Shown: positions 1 through 8,440, counted from the first letter of the stretch. The stretch is DNA of 64,000 nt from G963675935 sp963823895 (GCA_963823895.1 CAWGNG010000035.1:62001-126000); one strand, 5' to 3'. Translations and numbers: made by a program. Notes: generated by a model from the letters alone, not told the origin.

Positions 1-1002
1 CGCCGGGCGGTTGTAGACGACCGTGTCGCCGTCCTTGATCGTCATGTCCTCGTAGCCGAACTTCTTGGCATCGACCACGTCGGCGATCTGGGCGCGAAGC
101 TGCTCGACGTGGGTCGCAAGCTCCTTCGACCTCTTCTCCCAGTCGGCGTCTTTGCTCTTCTCTTGCTTGAGCTTTTCAAGGGCTGTCAGCCAATCTTCCA
201 ACTCCTTGTCGAGTTTTCCCGCCTGCGGATCATCGGGCTTGGCCTTATTGGGCATCGGCTGCTGCCAACTGTCTTTGCCGGGCAGGTTTCCACGATGCCA
301 TTGGGCGCGGACGTGGTGCAAGTCGCCAAGCAGGCCGCGGCCGATCATCGCGACGGCGTTGTCGTAAAGGATGTTGTAGTGCCGCTGATGGCCGGTGGCC
401 AAGAGGAGATTGGTTTGGGCCGCGACGCGGGCCATCTCCTTGCACTCGTGGACGCTGTGGCCCATCAACTTCTCGGTCATCACGTGCAGGCCGGCCTTCA
501 TGGCGGCAATTGCGGCGGGGGCGTGCAGATGGAGCGGCAGCGCGATAATCACCGCCTCGATGCCGTCCTCTTTCGCATGGGCGAGCAGTTCTTGATAGGC
601 GGCGTAAACCTTGACGTTCTTTTTCGCTTCCGCGTCGCTCTTCCAACCGTAGACGCTCATCAGGCCGGGGCGGGCCTTGTTGGCCTCGGCGCCGTAGTGG
701 TCGCCGTTGAATGCCCGCCAGACGTTGTAGGGGCGGATGTCGGCGATGGCCTTGACGGTGATGAACTTCGGATTGACGGCCCCCAGCAGCACGCTCCCTT
801 CGTCGCCGGTGCCGATCACGCCGACGCGGAGCGGCTCGGCCAGCGTGGCGTCGTAGTGGAAGTACAATGGCCCCAGGCCGTTGCCCGGTCGGGCGTCGCT
901 CTTAATCGTCTTGTTGAGCAGATCGCGGCGGATGAGCTTGCTGCCCGCGGCGGCACAGAAGTTCTCTTTTCCGACCGATCTGTCTTCGGCGCTAAGGAAC
1001 AT
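1..1002 (-). CDS. Gfo/Idh/MocA family oxidoreductase, C-terminus cut by window edge
   Basis: The gene begins at the ATG at 1002 and runs off the left edge, so 334 codons are visible. It has the NAD(P)-binding Rossmann motif VGVIGTGDEG at about residues 60-69, the EKLMGHS segment at about residue 176 that corresponds to the family EKP region, and HQRHYNILYDN further on. It is a close paralogue of the gene at 1019-2731, which it follows by 16 bp in the same direction, so this is a tandem duplication and probably one operon. Unlike its neighbour, its N-terminus (SKLIRRDLLN) keeps an Arg-Arg pair but has no hydrophobic stretch after it, so the Tat signal looks degenerate. The substrate cannot be told; family members are usually NAD(P)-dependent dehydrogenases of sugars or cyclitols. 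Confidence 0.9.
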   Translation of the reverse strand, partial: MFLSAEDRSVGKENFCAAAGSKLIRRDLLNKTIKSDARPGNGLGPLYFHYDATLAEPLRVGVIGTGDEGSVLLGAVNPKFITVKAIADIRPYNVWRAFNGDHYGAEANKARPGLMSVYGWKSDAEAKKNVKVYAAYQELLAHAKEDGIEAVIIALPLHLHAPAAIAAMKAGLHVMTEKLMGHSVHECKEMARVAAQTNLLLATGHQRHYNILYDNAVAMIGRGLLGDLHHVRAQWHRGNLPGKDSWQQPMPNKAKPDDPQAGKLDKELEDWLTALEKLKQEKSKDADWEKRSKELATHVEQLRAQIADVVDAKKFGYEDMTIKDGDTVVYNRPA

Positions 1003-1018
1003 ACGATGTGGCTTTCAA

Positions 1019-2731
1019 TCACGATTTTCCGCTGGTCGGAGGAACGCCCTCCGGAGTCTCGTTGCTGTGAATGTCGAACCAGGAGGGCTTGAACTCGATG
1101 CGTTTGCCGCTGCGGGCGGCCATGTTGGCGGTCAGGGCGATAATGGCGTCGGCCATGGCGGCCTCGGGACCGCAATGGGGCTTGTTCTTCGGATGGGGAT
1201 TGCGGATGCACCAGGCCCAGTGTTCCAATTCCTCGATATAGCCGCGGCTGACGTTCGGCTCGCCGCCCTTTTCCTTCTTTGCGGCAGCGGCCGGCGCCCC
1301 GCTGGCCTGAGTGTCGAGCGTGGGCCCGCCGCCCGCGGCGACCTTGACGCTGCTCGACGATCCGGTCTTCGTGGGGAAATTCAGTTCCCGCTCCTCCTCG
1401 AGCACCATCACGTTCTTCGTGCCGAAAACGATTTCGCCGTAGCCGCCGAAGCCGTTGCCGTTGATCGACGAATACTGCACGCCGATTTTCTTCTGCCGGG
1501 CGAACTTGTCCTTGGGGTCGTAACCCGGGGCGGGAAACTCGATCACGCAGTAGACGTGGTCCTCGATATCGCGGTCGGCGGGGAATAACGGACGATCGGC
1601 CACCGCCGCCACGTTCAAGGGATGGGGCTTCTTCGCGTTGGCATCGGCCGCCTTGTGCGCGGCGTAAATGAAGATGCCGGCCGCGTCGAGTTGATGGCTG
1701 CCCAATTCGGCCATCAGGCCGGCGCCGGTGCGATCCCAGAGACGCCAGCGGATCAGCTCCTCGATCGCCGGACGGTCGTAGATCACCTTTCCCGCGGCGT
1801 CCTTAATCTGCTCCTTCTTATAACCGAATTTTTCGGCCTCGACGATTTCGTCGGCGAGTTGGGCGTCGACCTGTTCAAGCCGCTGGCGGCAAACGTCGAT
1901 CGACGCGCCAGAAGCAGCGTTCAGGTCTTTCTCATAGGTCTTTCGTGTTTTCAGCAACGCCTCGGCCAACTTGTCGCCCGGCTTGACTTTCGGCGGCAGC
2001 GGCTGCTGCCAGCTATCGTGGCCGGGAAGATTGCCGCGGTTCCACTGGGCACGGACGTAGTGTAGATCACCCAAGGTGCCGCGCATGATCGCATCGACGG
2101 CATTGTCGTAGAGAATGTTGTAGTGGCGCTGATGGCCGACGGCCAGGATCAGGCCGGTGAACTCGGCGGTGCGGGCCATGTCCTTGCACTCGTGGACGCT
2201 GTGGGCCATGAGCTTTTCGGTCAGCACGTGCAGCCCGACCTGCATCGCGGCGATGGCCGCGGGGGCGTGCAGGTGCAAGGGCAGGGCGATAATGATCGCC
2301 TCGACGCCGTCGCGTTTCGCGTTTTTCAACAGTTCTTCGTAGCCGCCGTTCTGCTTCTCGTAGACCTTGACGTGCCGGCGGGCTTCGTCTTCGGTCTTCC
2401 AGTCGTACTTGGCCATCAAGCCCGGCCGGGCGGCCAGCGAGGCTTCGCTGTAGTGATCGCCGTGGAAGGCACGCCAGATGTTGTAAGGGCGGATGTCGGC
2501 GATCGCCTTGACTTCGATGAACTCGGGATTGATCGCGCCGAGGAGCACGCTGCCTTCGTCGCCGGTACCGATCACGCCGACGCGGAGCGGGTCGCCGAGG
2601 GCCTTGTCGTAGCCGTAATAGAACGCCCCCAGCCCGCCGCCGACCACGACCCCCGCGGCCAGCCCGCCGAGGATAAAGCCGCGGCGATTGACGCCGGCGG
2701 CCGCGGTCTGCTTTTGTTGTCTTGGGTCCAT
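1019..2731 (-). CDS. Gfo/Idh/MocA family oxidoreductase with Tat signal
   Basis: This is a 570-aa predicted dehydrogenase. I chose the ATG at 2731 because it opens directly on a twin-arginine leader (NRRGFILGG at residues 15-23) followed by a glycine/valine/alanine-rich hydrophobic stretch; the frame is open for another 119 codons upstream, but that part overlaps the preceding gene and reads like shadow sequence. Visible motifs are VGVIGTGDEG (about residues 51-60), EKLMAHS and GHQRHYN. Between the Rossmann fold and the C-terminal domain there is a long charged insert rich in Lys and Glu. It starts 5 bp after the DoxX-like gene ends (2737) and is followed by its paralogue, which suggests co-transcription. 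Export through Tat with the cofactor bound is typical of planctomycete members. The substrate is unknown. Confidence 0.93.
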   Translation of the reverse strand: MDPRQQKQTAAAGVNRRGFILGGLAAGVVVGGGLGAFYYGYDKALGDPLRVGVIGTGDEGSVLLGAINPEFIEVKAIADIRPYNIWRAFHGDHYSEASLAARPGLMAKYDWKTEDEARRHVKVYEKQNGGYEELLKNAKRDGVEAIIIALPLHLHAPAAIAAMQVGLHVLTEKLMAHSVHECKDMARTAEFTGLILAVGHQRHYNILYDNAVDAIMRGTLGDLHYVRAQWNRGNLPGHDSWQQPLPPKVKPGDKLAEALLKTRKTYEKDLNAASGASIDVCRQRLEQVDAQLADEIVEAEKFGYKKEQIKDAAGKVIYDRPAIEELIRWRLWDRTGAGLMAELGSHQLDAAGIFIYAAHKAADANAKKPHPLNVAAVADRPLFPADRDIEDHVYCVIEFPAPGYDPKDKFARQKKIGVQYSSINGNGFGGYGEIVFGTKNVMVLEEERELNFPTKTGSSSSVKVAAGGGPTLDTQASGAPAAAAKKEKGGEPNVSRGYIEELEHWAWCIRNPHPKNKPHCGPEAAMADAIIALTANMAARSGKRIEFKPSWFDIHSNETPEGVPPTSGKS

Positions 2732-2736
2732 GCGAT

Positions 2737-3753
2737 TCACTTCGTCTTGGGCGATTTGCGGGAAAACAGCGGGCGAAGAATCCACCGGCTGACGAAAACG
2801 TCCAATCCGCCCCAGCGTCCGGCCCGCGTCGCGGCGATGACCAGCAGAGCGAGCATCTCGATGAAGTCCTTGTTGACCAGCAGCGAATGGCCGACCACGG
2901 GCGGATCGTGCGGATAGACAGTGGGAAAGGGCCACTGCGTAAGCACGACCGAGCACATGAAGCAGGCCCCGCCCAGCGCGGCCAGCGGCGTACACAGCCC
3001 GAGCATCAGGCACAGGCCGATCGCGGTGAGCGCGAAGTTCACGGCGAAGTCGATCTGCTTCTCGCGGTCCCATTGCAGCGGATTCCAACTGGACGTGGGC
3101 AGGCCGCGTGCTTGTCGCTCCTTGACCAGCGTGTCGTCATGTGACAACAGGCCATAGAGTGCTTGAGCGTAGGCTCGTTCCTGAGCTTCGATCTCCTTGA
3201 TCCACTTATTGGCCTCGCCGCGCAGCTCGATCATGCGGTCCCAACGCCGCTGCTTCTGGAATGCGGCATCTTGATTGCGTTCTGGGTCATTTTCGAAACG
3301 ATCGAGCGACTTGAAATGGGCGGCAATGTCGTCGGCGTTTTCCTTGAGGTATCCGTCGAGGAGTGTCAACGCCTTCTTGAGGGCCTCCTTTGTATCATCA
3401 TCGAATTTCGCGTTGTCAGTCGCCGGCTTATAGTACTCGACGAAGTCCTGTCGGATTCTCTCCCAACGATTGGCGACGCTGTTGATGACGTAGGTCTTTT
3501 TCTTGTCCTTCGCATCGAGGACTTCGACGTGCAGCCGCTGCCGGGCGTCGATGTCGGGCATCATCGCATAGAAATAAGCGGCCACCGGGCCCTTGGCGCT
3601 GGTCAGAAAGGGTGCGGCGGTAAACTCGTCGTGCAGCTCCTTCTCCGACTTCCAGTGGGCATCGTGGCGGAAGTCGCTGCGTTTGTTCTTCCACAGCCCT
3701 TCGTAGAGGAACTGGCAACCTAGGGCCAGCCGCAGCGTCACCAGGGCAAGCAC
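2737..3753 (-). CDS. DoxX-like membrane protein with large soluble insert
   Basis: The N-terminus (LALVTLRLALGCQFLYEG) is a membrane helix with the RxxxGxxFxxxG pattern of DoxX proteins. The other DoxX helices follow only after about residue 225 (FALTAIGLCLMLGLCTPLAALGG and LALLVIAATRAG). In between lie some 180 polar, helical residues, so the four-helix core is split by a soluble domain. The annotated start is GTG at 3753. The frame stays open to 3840, and a CTG at 3789, preceded 7 nt upstream by GGAG, would add a basic SKQRVQIGG leader; I think this is the likelier real start. It is first in an operon with two Gfo/Idh/MocA genes. DoxX proteins are linked to membrane redox functions, but no reaction can be assigned here. 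Confidence 0.8.
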   Translation of the reverse strand: MLALVTLRLALGCQFLYEGLWKNKRSDFRHDAHWKSEKELHDEFTAAPFLTSAKGPVAAYFYAMMPDIDARQRLHVEVLDAKDKKKTYVINSVANRWERIRQDFVEYYKPATDNAKFDDDTKEALKKALTLLDGYLKENADDIAAHFKSLDRFENDPERNQDAAFQKQRRWDRMIELRGEANKWIKEIEAQERAYAQALYGLLSHDDTLVKERQARGLPTSSWNPLQWDREKQIDFAVNFALTAIGLCLMLGLCTPLAALGGACFMCSVVLTQWPFPTVYPHDPPVVGHSLLVNKDFIEMLALLVIAATRAGRWGGLDVFVSRWILRPLFSRKSPKTK

Positions 3754-3788
3754 GGCCAGCCCACCGATCTGAACCCGTTGCTTGCTCA

Positions 3789-3805
3789 GGGCAGTGCTCC
3801 TTCCA
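3789..3805 (-). promoter_or_regulatory. Shine-Dalgarno and candidate CTG start of the DoxX-like gene
   Basis: Reading the minus strand, an AAGGAG-like site is followed by 7 nt and then an in-frame CTG at 3789. No ATG exists in the open frame between its upstream stop (3841-3843) and the GTG at 3753. This start is inferred from spacing and from the basic residues it would put before the first membrane helix. Confidence 0.45.
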
Positions 3806-4001
3806 GGCTTGCCGCCGTTTAGCCCACGGGGGGTGGGAAACTATCGTCGAGGGCGGTTTCAGGCGTGACTGTTGGGATTGGCGGCCGCGGTTCGCATCCA
3901 GGCGCAAAAACGCCGCCGTGGGCCACAGCCTACATTATAACCGCTTGCTTTTTCATCATCCAGGGCTGGTGAAGAAGTGCCGAGTTGGGCAGAATGGGGG
4001 G

Positions 4002-4052
4002 AGATTGCAGATTTAAGATTTGAGATTTCAGATTTGGAATTTGAAATGAGAT
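4002..4052. repeat. Degenerate heptamer tandem array, AGATTTG-like
   Basis: About seven consecutive 7-nt units built on AGATTTG, with single-base variants, lie in the gap between two divergent genes. The array is followed at 4056-4073 by the GCGAAGCCGCAAGCGGCT hairpin and then by the start codon of the dehydrogenase gene. Confidence 0.8.
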
Positions 4053-4055
4053 GTC

Positions 4056-4073
4056 GCGAAGCCGCAAGCGGCT
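4056..4073. repeat. Hairpin repeat GCGAAGCCGCAAGCGGCT, copy 1
   Basis: The core AGCCGC-AA-GCGGCT is a perfect 6-bp stem with a 2-nt loop. Related copies with compensated A/T changes lie at 15395-15412, 37763-37780 and 37792-37809. This one ends 15 bp before the ATG at 4089. Confidence 0.8.
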
Positions 4074-4088
4074 TTCTTGCCCCCCGTT

Positions 4089-5093
4089 ATGCCTATGCGA
4101 ATCGTCCTCAGTTACCCAGTTGAACGGAAGCACATCGAGCAGATCGCCGCCACCATGCCGGAGGCCGAGATCGTCGATACCGGCCAGGAGCGGATTGCCG
4201 AAGAGCTTTTCGCGGCCGACATCTTCTGCGGACACGCCAAAGTGCCCGTCGATTGGGACGGCGTCGTGCGCCAGGGTCGGCTGAAGTGGGTTCAGTCGTC
4301 GGCGGCCGGAATGGACCACTGCCTGGTTCCTGCGGTGATCGAGTCGGACATCGCCGTCACCAGCGCCTCGGGCGTGCTGGCCGATCAGGTGGCGGAACAC
4401 ACGATCGCACTGATGACGGCCTGGTGCCGCAGTTTGCCGACGTTTTTTCGAGCCCAACAGAACAGGGAGTTCATTCGCCGGCCCACTCGCGATCTGACGC
4501 GGAGCACCGTGGGCATCGTCGGGCTGGGGGGCGTTGGGCGGCGGCTGGCCCAGTTGTTGGCCCCGTTTGAGGTTCGCATCCTCGCCACCGATATGTTCCC
4601 TGTGGACAAGCCGGCGTGGGTCGAGACGCTCTGGCCGGCCGATCGGCTCGACGATTTGCTTGCGGCAGTCGATTTCGTCGTGCTCTGTCTGCCGCTAAAC
4701 GATTCCACGCGCGGAATCATCGACGCGGCGAGGCTCGGCCGGATGAAGCCAAACTCGCTATTGGCGAACGTCGCTCGCGGGGCGCTGGTGGTGACCGACA
4801 ACCTGGTGGCGGCACTGGAAACCGGCCGGCTCGCCGGCGCGGTGATGGACGTCACCGAGCCCGAGCCGCTGCCGCCGCAGAGCCGGCTCTGGGCGATGCC
4901 CAACGTCATCATTACTCCGCACGTCGGTGGGCAAAGCTCGTGGCGGATCGATAACATGACGCGGCTGTTCTGCCGGAACCTGTGCCGTTGGCAGCGGACT
5001 CTGCCGCTGGTGAACTTCCTGGCCGACAAGCGGCTGGGATTTCCGATCCGCGGCGGCGGCTACCCGCTATGGGGGGAAGCCGTCGAGCCGTAG
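4089..5093 (+). CDS. D-2-hydroxyacid dehydrogenase family protein
   Basis: This 334-aa protein has the D-isomer-specific 2-hydroxyacid dehydrogenase layout. The NAD-binding motif VGIVGLGGVGRRL lies near residue 142. The catalytic trio is visible: Arg in NVARGAL (about 229), Glu in the TEPEPLPP stretch (about 257) and His in TPHVGG (about 278). Such enzymes reduce 2-keto acids to D-2-hydroxy acids with NAD(P)H; the actual substrate (glyoxylate, hydroxypyruvate, phosphoglycerate) is not decidable. I took the ATG at 4089; a second in-frame ATG at 4095 and an upstream TTG at 4077 are alternatives. It is divergent from the DoxX operon and appears to be transcribed alone, with repeats filling its leader. 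Confidence 0.92.
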   Translation: MPMRIVLSYPVERKHIEQIAATMPEAEIVDTGQERIAEELFAADIFCGHAKVPVDWDGVVRQGRLKWVQSSAAGMDHCLVPAVIESDIAVTSASGVLADQVAEHTIALMTAWCRSLPTFFRAQQNREFIRRPTRDLTRSTVGIVGLGGVGRRLAQLLAPFEVRILATDMFPVDKPAWVETLWPADRLDDLLAAVDFVVLCLPLNDSTRGIIDAARLGRMKPNSLLANVARGALVVTDNLVAALETGRLAGAVMDVTEPEPLPPQSRLWAMPNVIITPHVGGQSSWRIDNMTRLFCRNLCRWQRTLPLVNFLADKRLGFPIRGGGYPLWGEAVEP

Positions 5094-5104
5094 CTGCAAG
5101 ATGT

Positions 5105-5172
5105 CGTAGGTCCCGCTTGCCGAGCGGGACTTGGATGCCGAGGAAATCCCGCTCGGCAAGCGGGATCTACGG
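5105..5172. repeat. Inverted repeat (CCCGCTTGCCGAGCGGGA hairpin)
   Basis: Arms at 5105-5130 and 5147-5172 are near-perfect reverse complements separated by about 16 bp, just after the dehydrogenase stop codon. The arms are themselves partly palindromic. It could end transcription, but there is no T tract, so I treat it as a dispersed hairpin element. Confidence 0.75.
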
Positions 5173-5194
5173 AGAAACCGCCGTAGGGCCCGGC

Positions 5195-5224
5195 TTGACT
5201 ATGTACGCCCGTATATTGTAGGAT
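5195..5224 (+). promoter_or_regulatory. Candidate sigma70-type promoter for lexA
   Basis: TTGACT (5195-5200) and TAGGAT (5219-5224) are separated by 18 bp, 56 bp before the lexA start. The spacer holds TATGTAC and GTATATTGTA, which could belong to an operator, but no known LexA box of any phylum is matched well. Confidence 0.4.
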
Positions 5225-5279
5225 TACGCCAGCGAGGATACTACCACCGCCATCCATACCAACCAGCGAGGGGAGAACC

Positions 5280-5887
5280 ATGGGATTGCTCGACAAACTG
5301 ACGCAGCGACAACAGGACGTGTACAAGTTCATCCGCGAGAAGATCCGCGGCCGGGGCTACGGCCCGACCGTCCGCGAAATCGCCGAGCACTTCGACATCA
5401 ACTCCCCGAACGGGGTCGTTTGCCACTTGAAGGCTCTGGTGAAGAAGGGCTTCATCTCGCGCGAGCCGAACATGTCACGGGCGATCCAGTTGATCGCCGA
5501 GCCGATCGAGGAGCGGGGCATGCCGCTGGCCGGCCGCATCGCCGCCGGCGTCTTGCACGAGGCGATCGAACAGGACGAGCGCGTCGATTTCGACGCCATG
5601 TTCAATCCCGGCGCAAGAGTCTCTTCGCCTTGCAAGTCAGCGGCGAGTCGATGATCGAGGATCAGATCGCCGACGGCGACTACGTGGTGGTGCAAAAGCA
5701 GCGAACGGCACGGAAGGGCCAGATCGTCGTCGCCTTGACCGACGACGGCGAGGCCACGCTGAAGCGCTGGTATCCCGAAAAGAACCGCATCTGCCTGAAG
5801 CCGGCCAACTCGAAGATGAAACCGATCTACGTGAAAAACGCCAAGGTTTTGGGGGTGGTAGTCGGCGTGGTGCGAAAAGTCGGATAG
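5280..5887 (+). CDS. lexA: LexA-type SOS repressor / autoprotease, broken by a -1 frameshift
   Basis: The first frame (5280 to a stop at 5654) encodes the winged-helix DNA-binding domain (residues 1-70) and the Ala-Gly self-cleavage site in GRIAAGV (about residue 90). The peptidase half continues in another frame to 5887: the nucleophile Ser in VSGESMIEDQIADGD (about 122) and the general-base Lys in ATLKRW (about 161). Joining the frames near 5611-5615 by restoring one base gives about 202 aa, exactly the size of E. coli LexA. Everything conserved is intact on both sides, so a sequencing indel is likelier than a pseudogene. LexA represses DNA-damage genes until RecA filaments trigger its cleavage. 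A GGGGAG site precedes the ATG. Downstream small genes could be co-transcribed. Confidence 0.9.
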
Positions 5888-5928
5888 AGAGGGCGAGAAC
5901 ATATCGCCCGGAAACGCGAGGGCCTGAT

Positions 5929-6213
5929 ATGCACAAGGTACTTTCCGTTAAGGTGTTGGAGGGCTATCGCCTCGACCTGACATTCGACGACGGCACGCGC
6001 GGGCTGGCAGATCTCCACGGACTTGTCGGCAGCGGCGTGTTTGCTCTCTGGAATGACTATCGCGCATTTCAGGCGGTCAAGATCGGAGACGGCGGAGAAC
6101 TTGTCTGGTCGGACGCCGTGGATCTGTGTCCCGACGCGATGTACATCCAGGTGACGGGCAAGAGTCCGAGCGATGTGTTCCCAAGCCTCAAGCGGGAGGC
6201 GGTGAATGCCTGA
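5929..6213 (+). CDS. DUF2442 domain protein
   Basis: This 94-aa protein matches the DUF2442 pattern: an N-terminal LSVKVLEGYRLDLTFDDG strand pair, a central GVFALWNDYRAF segment and LVWSDAVDLCPDAMY near the end. It overlaps the following DUF4160 gene by 8 bp, the usual arrangement for these two families, which are often found together and suspected to act as a toxin-antitoxin-like module. No biochemical function is established. It lies 41 bp after lexA in the same direction, so read-through from the SOS promoter is possible. Confidence 0.85.
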   Translation: MHKVLSVKVLEGYRLDLTFDDGTRGLADLHGLVGSGVFALWNDYRAFQAVKIGDGGELVWSDAVDLCPDAMYIQVTGKSPSDVFPSLKREAVNA

Positions 6214-6463
6214 AATATGCAGGTTCCTCGGAATTGTGATCAAGATGTTCGTCAACGATCACAATCCGCCGCATTTTCACGCGATTTATGGCGACGTTGA
6301 GGCCCTGGTGGAAATCCAAGGACTTTCAGTTTTCGCAGGGCGATTGCCCCCGCGGGTTCTCGGCCTCGTATTGGAGTGGGCCGCACTTCATCAGGATGAA
6401 TTGCTCAAAGACTGGAATCGAGCGCAAAGCCACGATCCGTTGGTTAGGATTGAGCCGCTGTAA
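6206..6463 (+). CDS. DUF4160 domain protein
   Basis: This 85-aa protein has the DUF4160 signature: ICRFLGIVIKMFVNDHNPPHFHA near the N-terminus, with the typical NPPHFH motif, then the middle segment YGDVEALVEIQG and a C-terminal LEWAALHQDELLKDWN helix. Translation probably couples to DUF2442 through their 8-bp overlap. The conserved His residues suggest metal binding or catalysis, but this is inference. It probably works as a pair with DUF2442; toxin-antitoxin behaviour is a guess from pairing and size. Confidence 0.88.
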   Translation: MPEICRFLGIVIKMFVNDHNPPHFHAIYGDVEALVEIQGLSVFAGRLPPRVLGLVLEWAALHQDELLKDWNRAQSHDPLVRIEPL

Positions 6464-6472
6464 CGTCCCGCC

Positions 6473-7174
6473 ATGAGAATCATCTCCGATTTTCACGACT
6501 ACTACGACGCCGTTCAGGCCGCCGGACAGGATCAAACGCTGATCTACTTCCGCAAACGGGAAGAGGAGATAGTTTCCGACTATTCTCTGCCCGTTATCGA
6601 GTGGTCAGTCTGGCTCCGCGATAGTAAGAGGATCCGGGTTCAAGAACACATTATTGGATTCTGTGGGAAGATCTACCCAGCAATTCTGTTGACCCAGGTG
6701 ACTTCAGAGAAGTCGGCACTGTGCTTCAACCTCCCTGAAGTAGATTCCTTCATTGAAAGCAACTACCGCAAGAAAGAGGTGGAGGAATATCGAGCCAAGA
6801 CAAAGAGGCCATGGCGACATCCGTGGCAATCGTACCTTCGCCGAGAGGCATACGAGAATCACTTCACAAAATGTGCCGAAAAACAAGATGCGTTTGCGGA
6901 GGTCTTCGTCGAGAAACGTTGCCCAGTATGGATCGGCACGGTGCAGGAACACTCTTGGAGAAAATGCACAGGAAAAATCGTTTACAATGGTTCTCTGAAG
7001 GAACTGGAGTTCTTCCGGCTGTTCGACACGTACACCGCATTTCAAGAAATCGCGATGTTCCTCGGCGGACTGGCAGTGCCGCTGAGGGAAATCCCCGAAG
7101 TGCCTGACAAAATCATGGTCGGCATCAAAGGGTTCGATAAGTGGAGCTTTCGGAAGCAGCCCAGCAACGAATAG
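6473..7174 (+). CDS. Uncharacterised 233-aa protein
   Basis: The gene starts 9 bp after the DUF4160 stop and so probably belongs to the same transcript. The protein begins MRIISDFHDYYDAVQAAG and ends GFDKWSFRKQ, a start/end pattern that I associate with a family of uncharacterised bacterial and phage proteins. It has FCGKIYPAI in the middle, and no signal peptide or membrane segment. Residues 95-160 are Lys/Arg/Glu-rich. The local sequence is visibly less GC-rich than its neighbours, hinting at horizontal acquisition. No function is assigned. Confidence 0.75.
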   Translation: MRIISDFHDYYDAVQAAGQDQTLIYFRKREEEIVSDYSLPVIEWSVWLRDSKRIRVQEHIIGFCGKIYPAILLTQVTSEKSALCFNLPEVDSFIESNYRKKEVEEYRAKTKRPWRHPWQSYLRREAYENHFTKCAEKQDAFAEVFVEKRCPVWIGTVQEHSWRKCTGKIVYNGSLKELEFFRLFDTYTAFQEIAMFLGGLAVPLREIPEVPDKIMVGIKGFDKWSFRKQPSNE

Positions 7175-7180
7175 TCGTCG

Positions 7181-8440
7181 CTATTTCTCTCCGCGCACAT
7201 CGTACGCCAGCAACACGTCTTGATCGCGGACGTACATCACGCCGTTGGCGATGACAAGGTAGGGCCAACTGTTGCGGTCGCTGCGGTCGGGCTGGTCAAA
7301 TCGGCCTTTGAGGCGGAAGCCCTGCGGCGTGGCCTCGACGAGGCTGATCGGCCCATTCTCGTCGCGGCAATAGAGCATTCCGTCGGCCCAGAGCACCGAG
7401 CACTTGCCGGCAGTGCGGTCGGCCCATTTTATCTTGCCGGTCTTGTAGTCGAGGCAGGTGAGCACGCTCGGATTGCTGCAACCGTAGAGATAGCCGTCGA
7501 CGAGGACCATGCCGCCGTGGTGGTTCTGCATCTTCTTGGTGAAATACACCTGGTCGGCGGTAAATCCGCTGCCGGACGGCGTGATCTGCACCAGTCCGCC
7601 GCCGGTGCCGTAGGCGCTGGCGGCGAAGACGGTGTCGCCCGAGGTGACGCACGCCGCGCAGTTGGCCACGCGGCTGGCCGGAGCATCGTAGCGCCACAGG
7701 AGCTTGCCGTTCTTCGCGGCCACTCCGATCACGCCCTTTGCCGTGAGGTTGACGTACTGTTTCGACTTGCCGACCATGACTTTGATGACGGAGGCATAAG
7801 CGGCCGGATCGCCGACGGGCGAGCCCCAAACCAGCCGGCCGTTGTTCTTGTTGAGCGCCACAATCGTATTCTTCGGCCCGCCGGGCGTGCAAATCACCAA
7901 CGGCCCATCGACCAGAACGGACTCGGCGTATCCCCAACTCAATCTCGCCTGCCTGCCGCCGAAATCCTTGACCACGTCGCGGCGCCAGAGGATTCGGCCT
8001 CGCTTGAACTCCATGCAGACGACGTCGCCGGCGATGCCCAAGGTGTAGAGGCGGTTGCCGTCGATGGTCGGCGTCGAACGGGGGCCGGGGAACCCGTTGC
8101 CGTCATAGCGGACCGGGCCGATGGGCGACGCCCAAATCTGCTTCCCCTCGCGGCTTGCGTCGAGGGCCAGCACCCACTCCTTGCCGTCCTTTTGGCCCAT
8201 CGTATACAGCACGTTGCCGACGACCGAGGGCGCGCTGTTGCCGATGCCCATGCCGGTCACCTTCCAGAGCAGCTTTGGCCCTTCGCTGGGCCACTCCTTC
8301 AAGAGTCCCTTTTCGCGGCAGATTCCGTCGCGATGTGGCCCACGAAACCCCGGCCAGTCGTCGGCCCGCAGCCCCACGGCCCACGGCGCCACGATCAACG
8401 CAAAAAAAAGAGCGAAACGTAAGACAGGGGTGCTGTGCAT
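7181..8440 (-). CDS. Exported PQQ-like beta-propeller repeat protein
   Basis: This 419-aa protein starts with a signal peptide (FALFFALIVAPWAVGLRA) followed by DDWPGFRGPHRDG, the standard N-terminus of planctomycete PQQ-like (outer membrane biogenesis protein-type) beta-propellers. Several propeller blades can be seen by their repeated pattern of a VLALDA or LTCLDYKTGK strand followed by a Trp-containing turn, as in GKIKWADR and GKLLWRYDAP. It is probably periplasmic or attached to the cell surface. True PQQ binding is not implied, because most of these proteins lack the dehydrogenase residues. Its stop codon lies 6 bp from that of the convergent 233-aa gene. Confidence 0.9.
   Translation of the reverse strand: MHSTPVLRFALFFALIVAPWAVGLRADDWPGFRGPHRDGICREKGLLKEWPSEGPKLLWKVTGMGIGNSAPSVVGNVLYTMGQKDGKEWVLALDASREGKQIWASPIGPVRYDGNGFPGPRSTPTIDGNRLYTLGIAGDVVCMEFKRGRILWRRDVVKDFGGRQARLSWGYAESVLVDGPLVICTPGGPKNTIVALNKNNGRLVWGSPVGDPAAYASVIKVMVGKSKQYVNLTAKGVIGVAAKNGKLLWRYDAPASRVANCAACVTSGDTVFAASAYGTGGGLVQITPSGSGFTADQVYFTKKMQNHHGGMVLVDGYLYGCSNPSVLTCLDYKTGKIKWADRTAGKCSVLWADGMLYCRDENGPISLVEATPQGFRLKGRFDQPDRSDRNSWPYLVIANGVMYVRDQDVLLAYDVRGEK

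Noticed and set aside
5195..5230. A LexA operator (SOS box) upstream of lexA
   Set aside because: GTACGCCCGTATATTGTA has some symmetry, but it matches neither the E. coli nor the Gram-positive consensus; planctomycete LexA boxes are not known to me.
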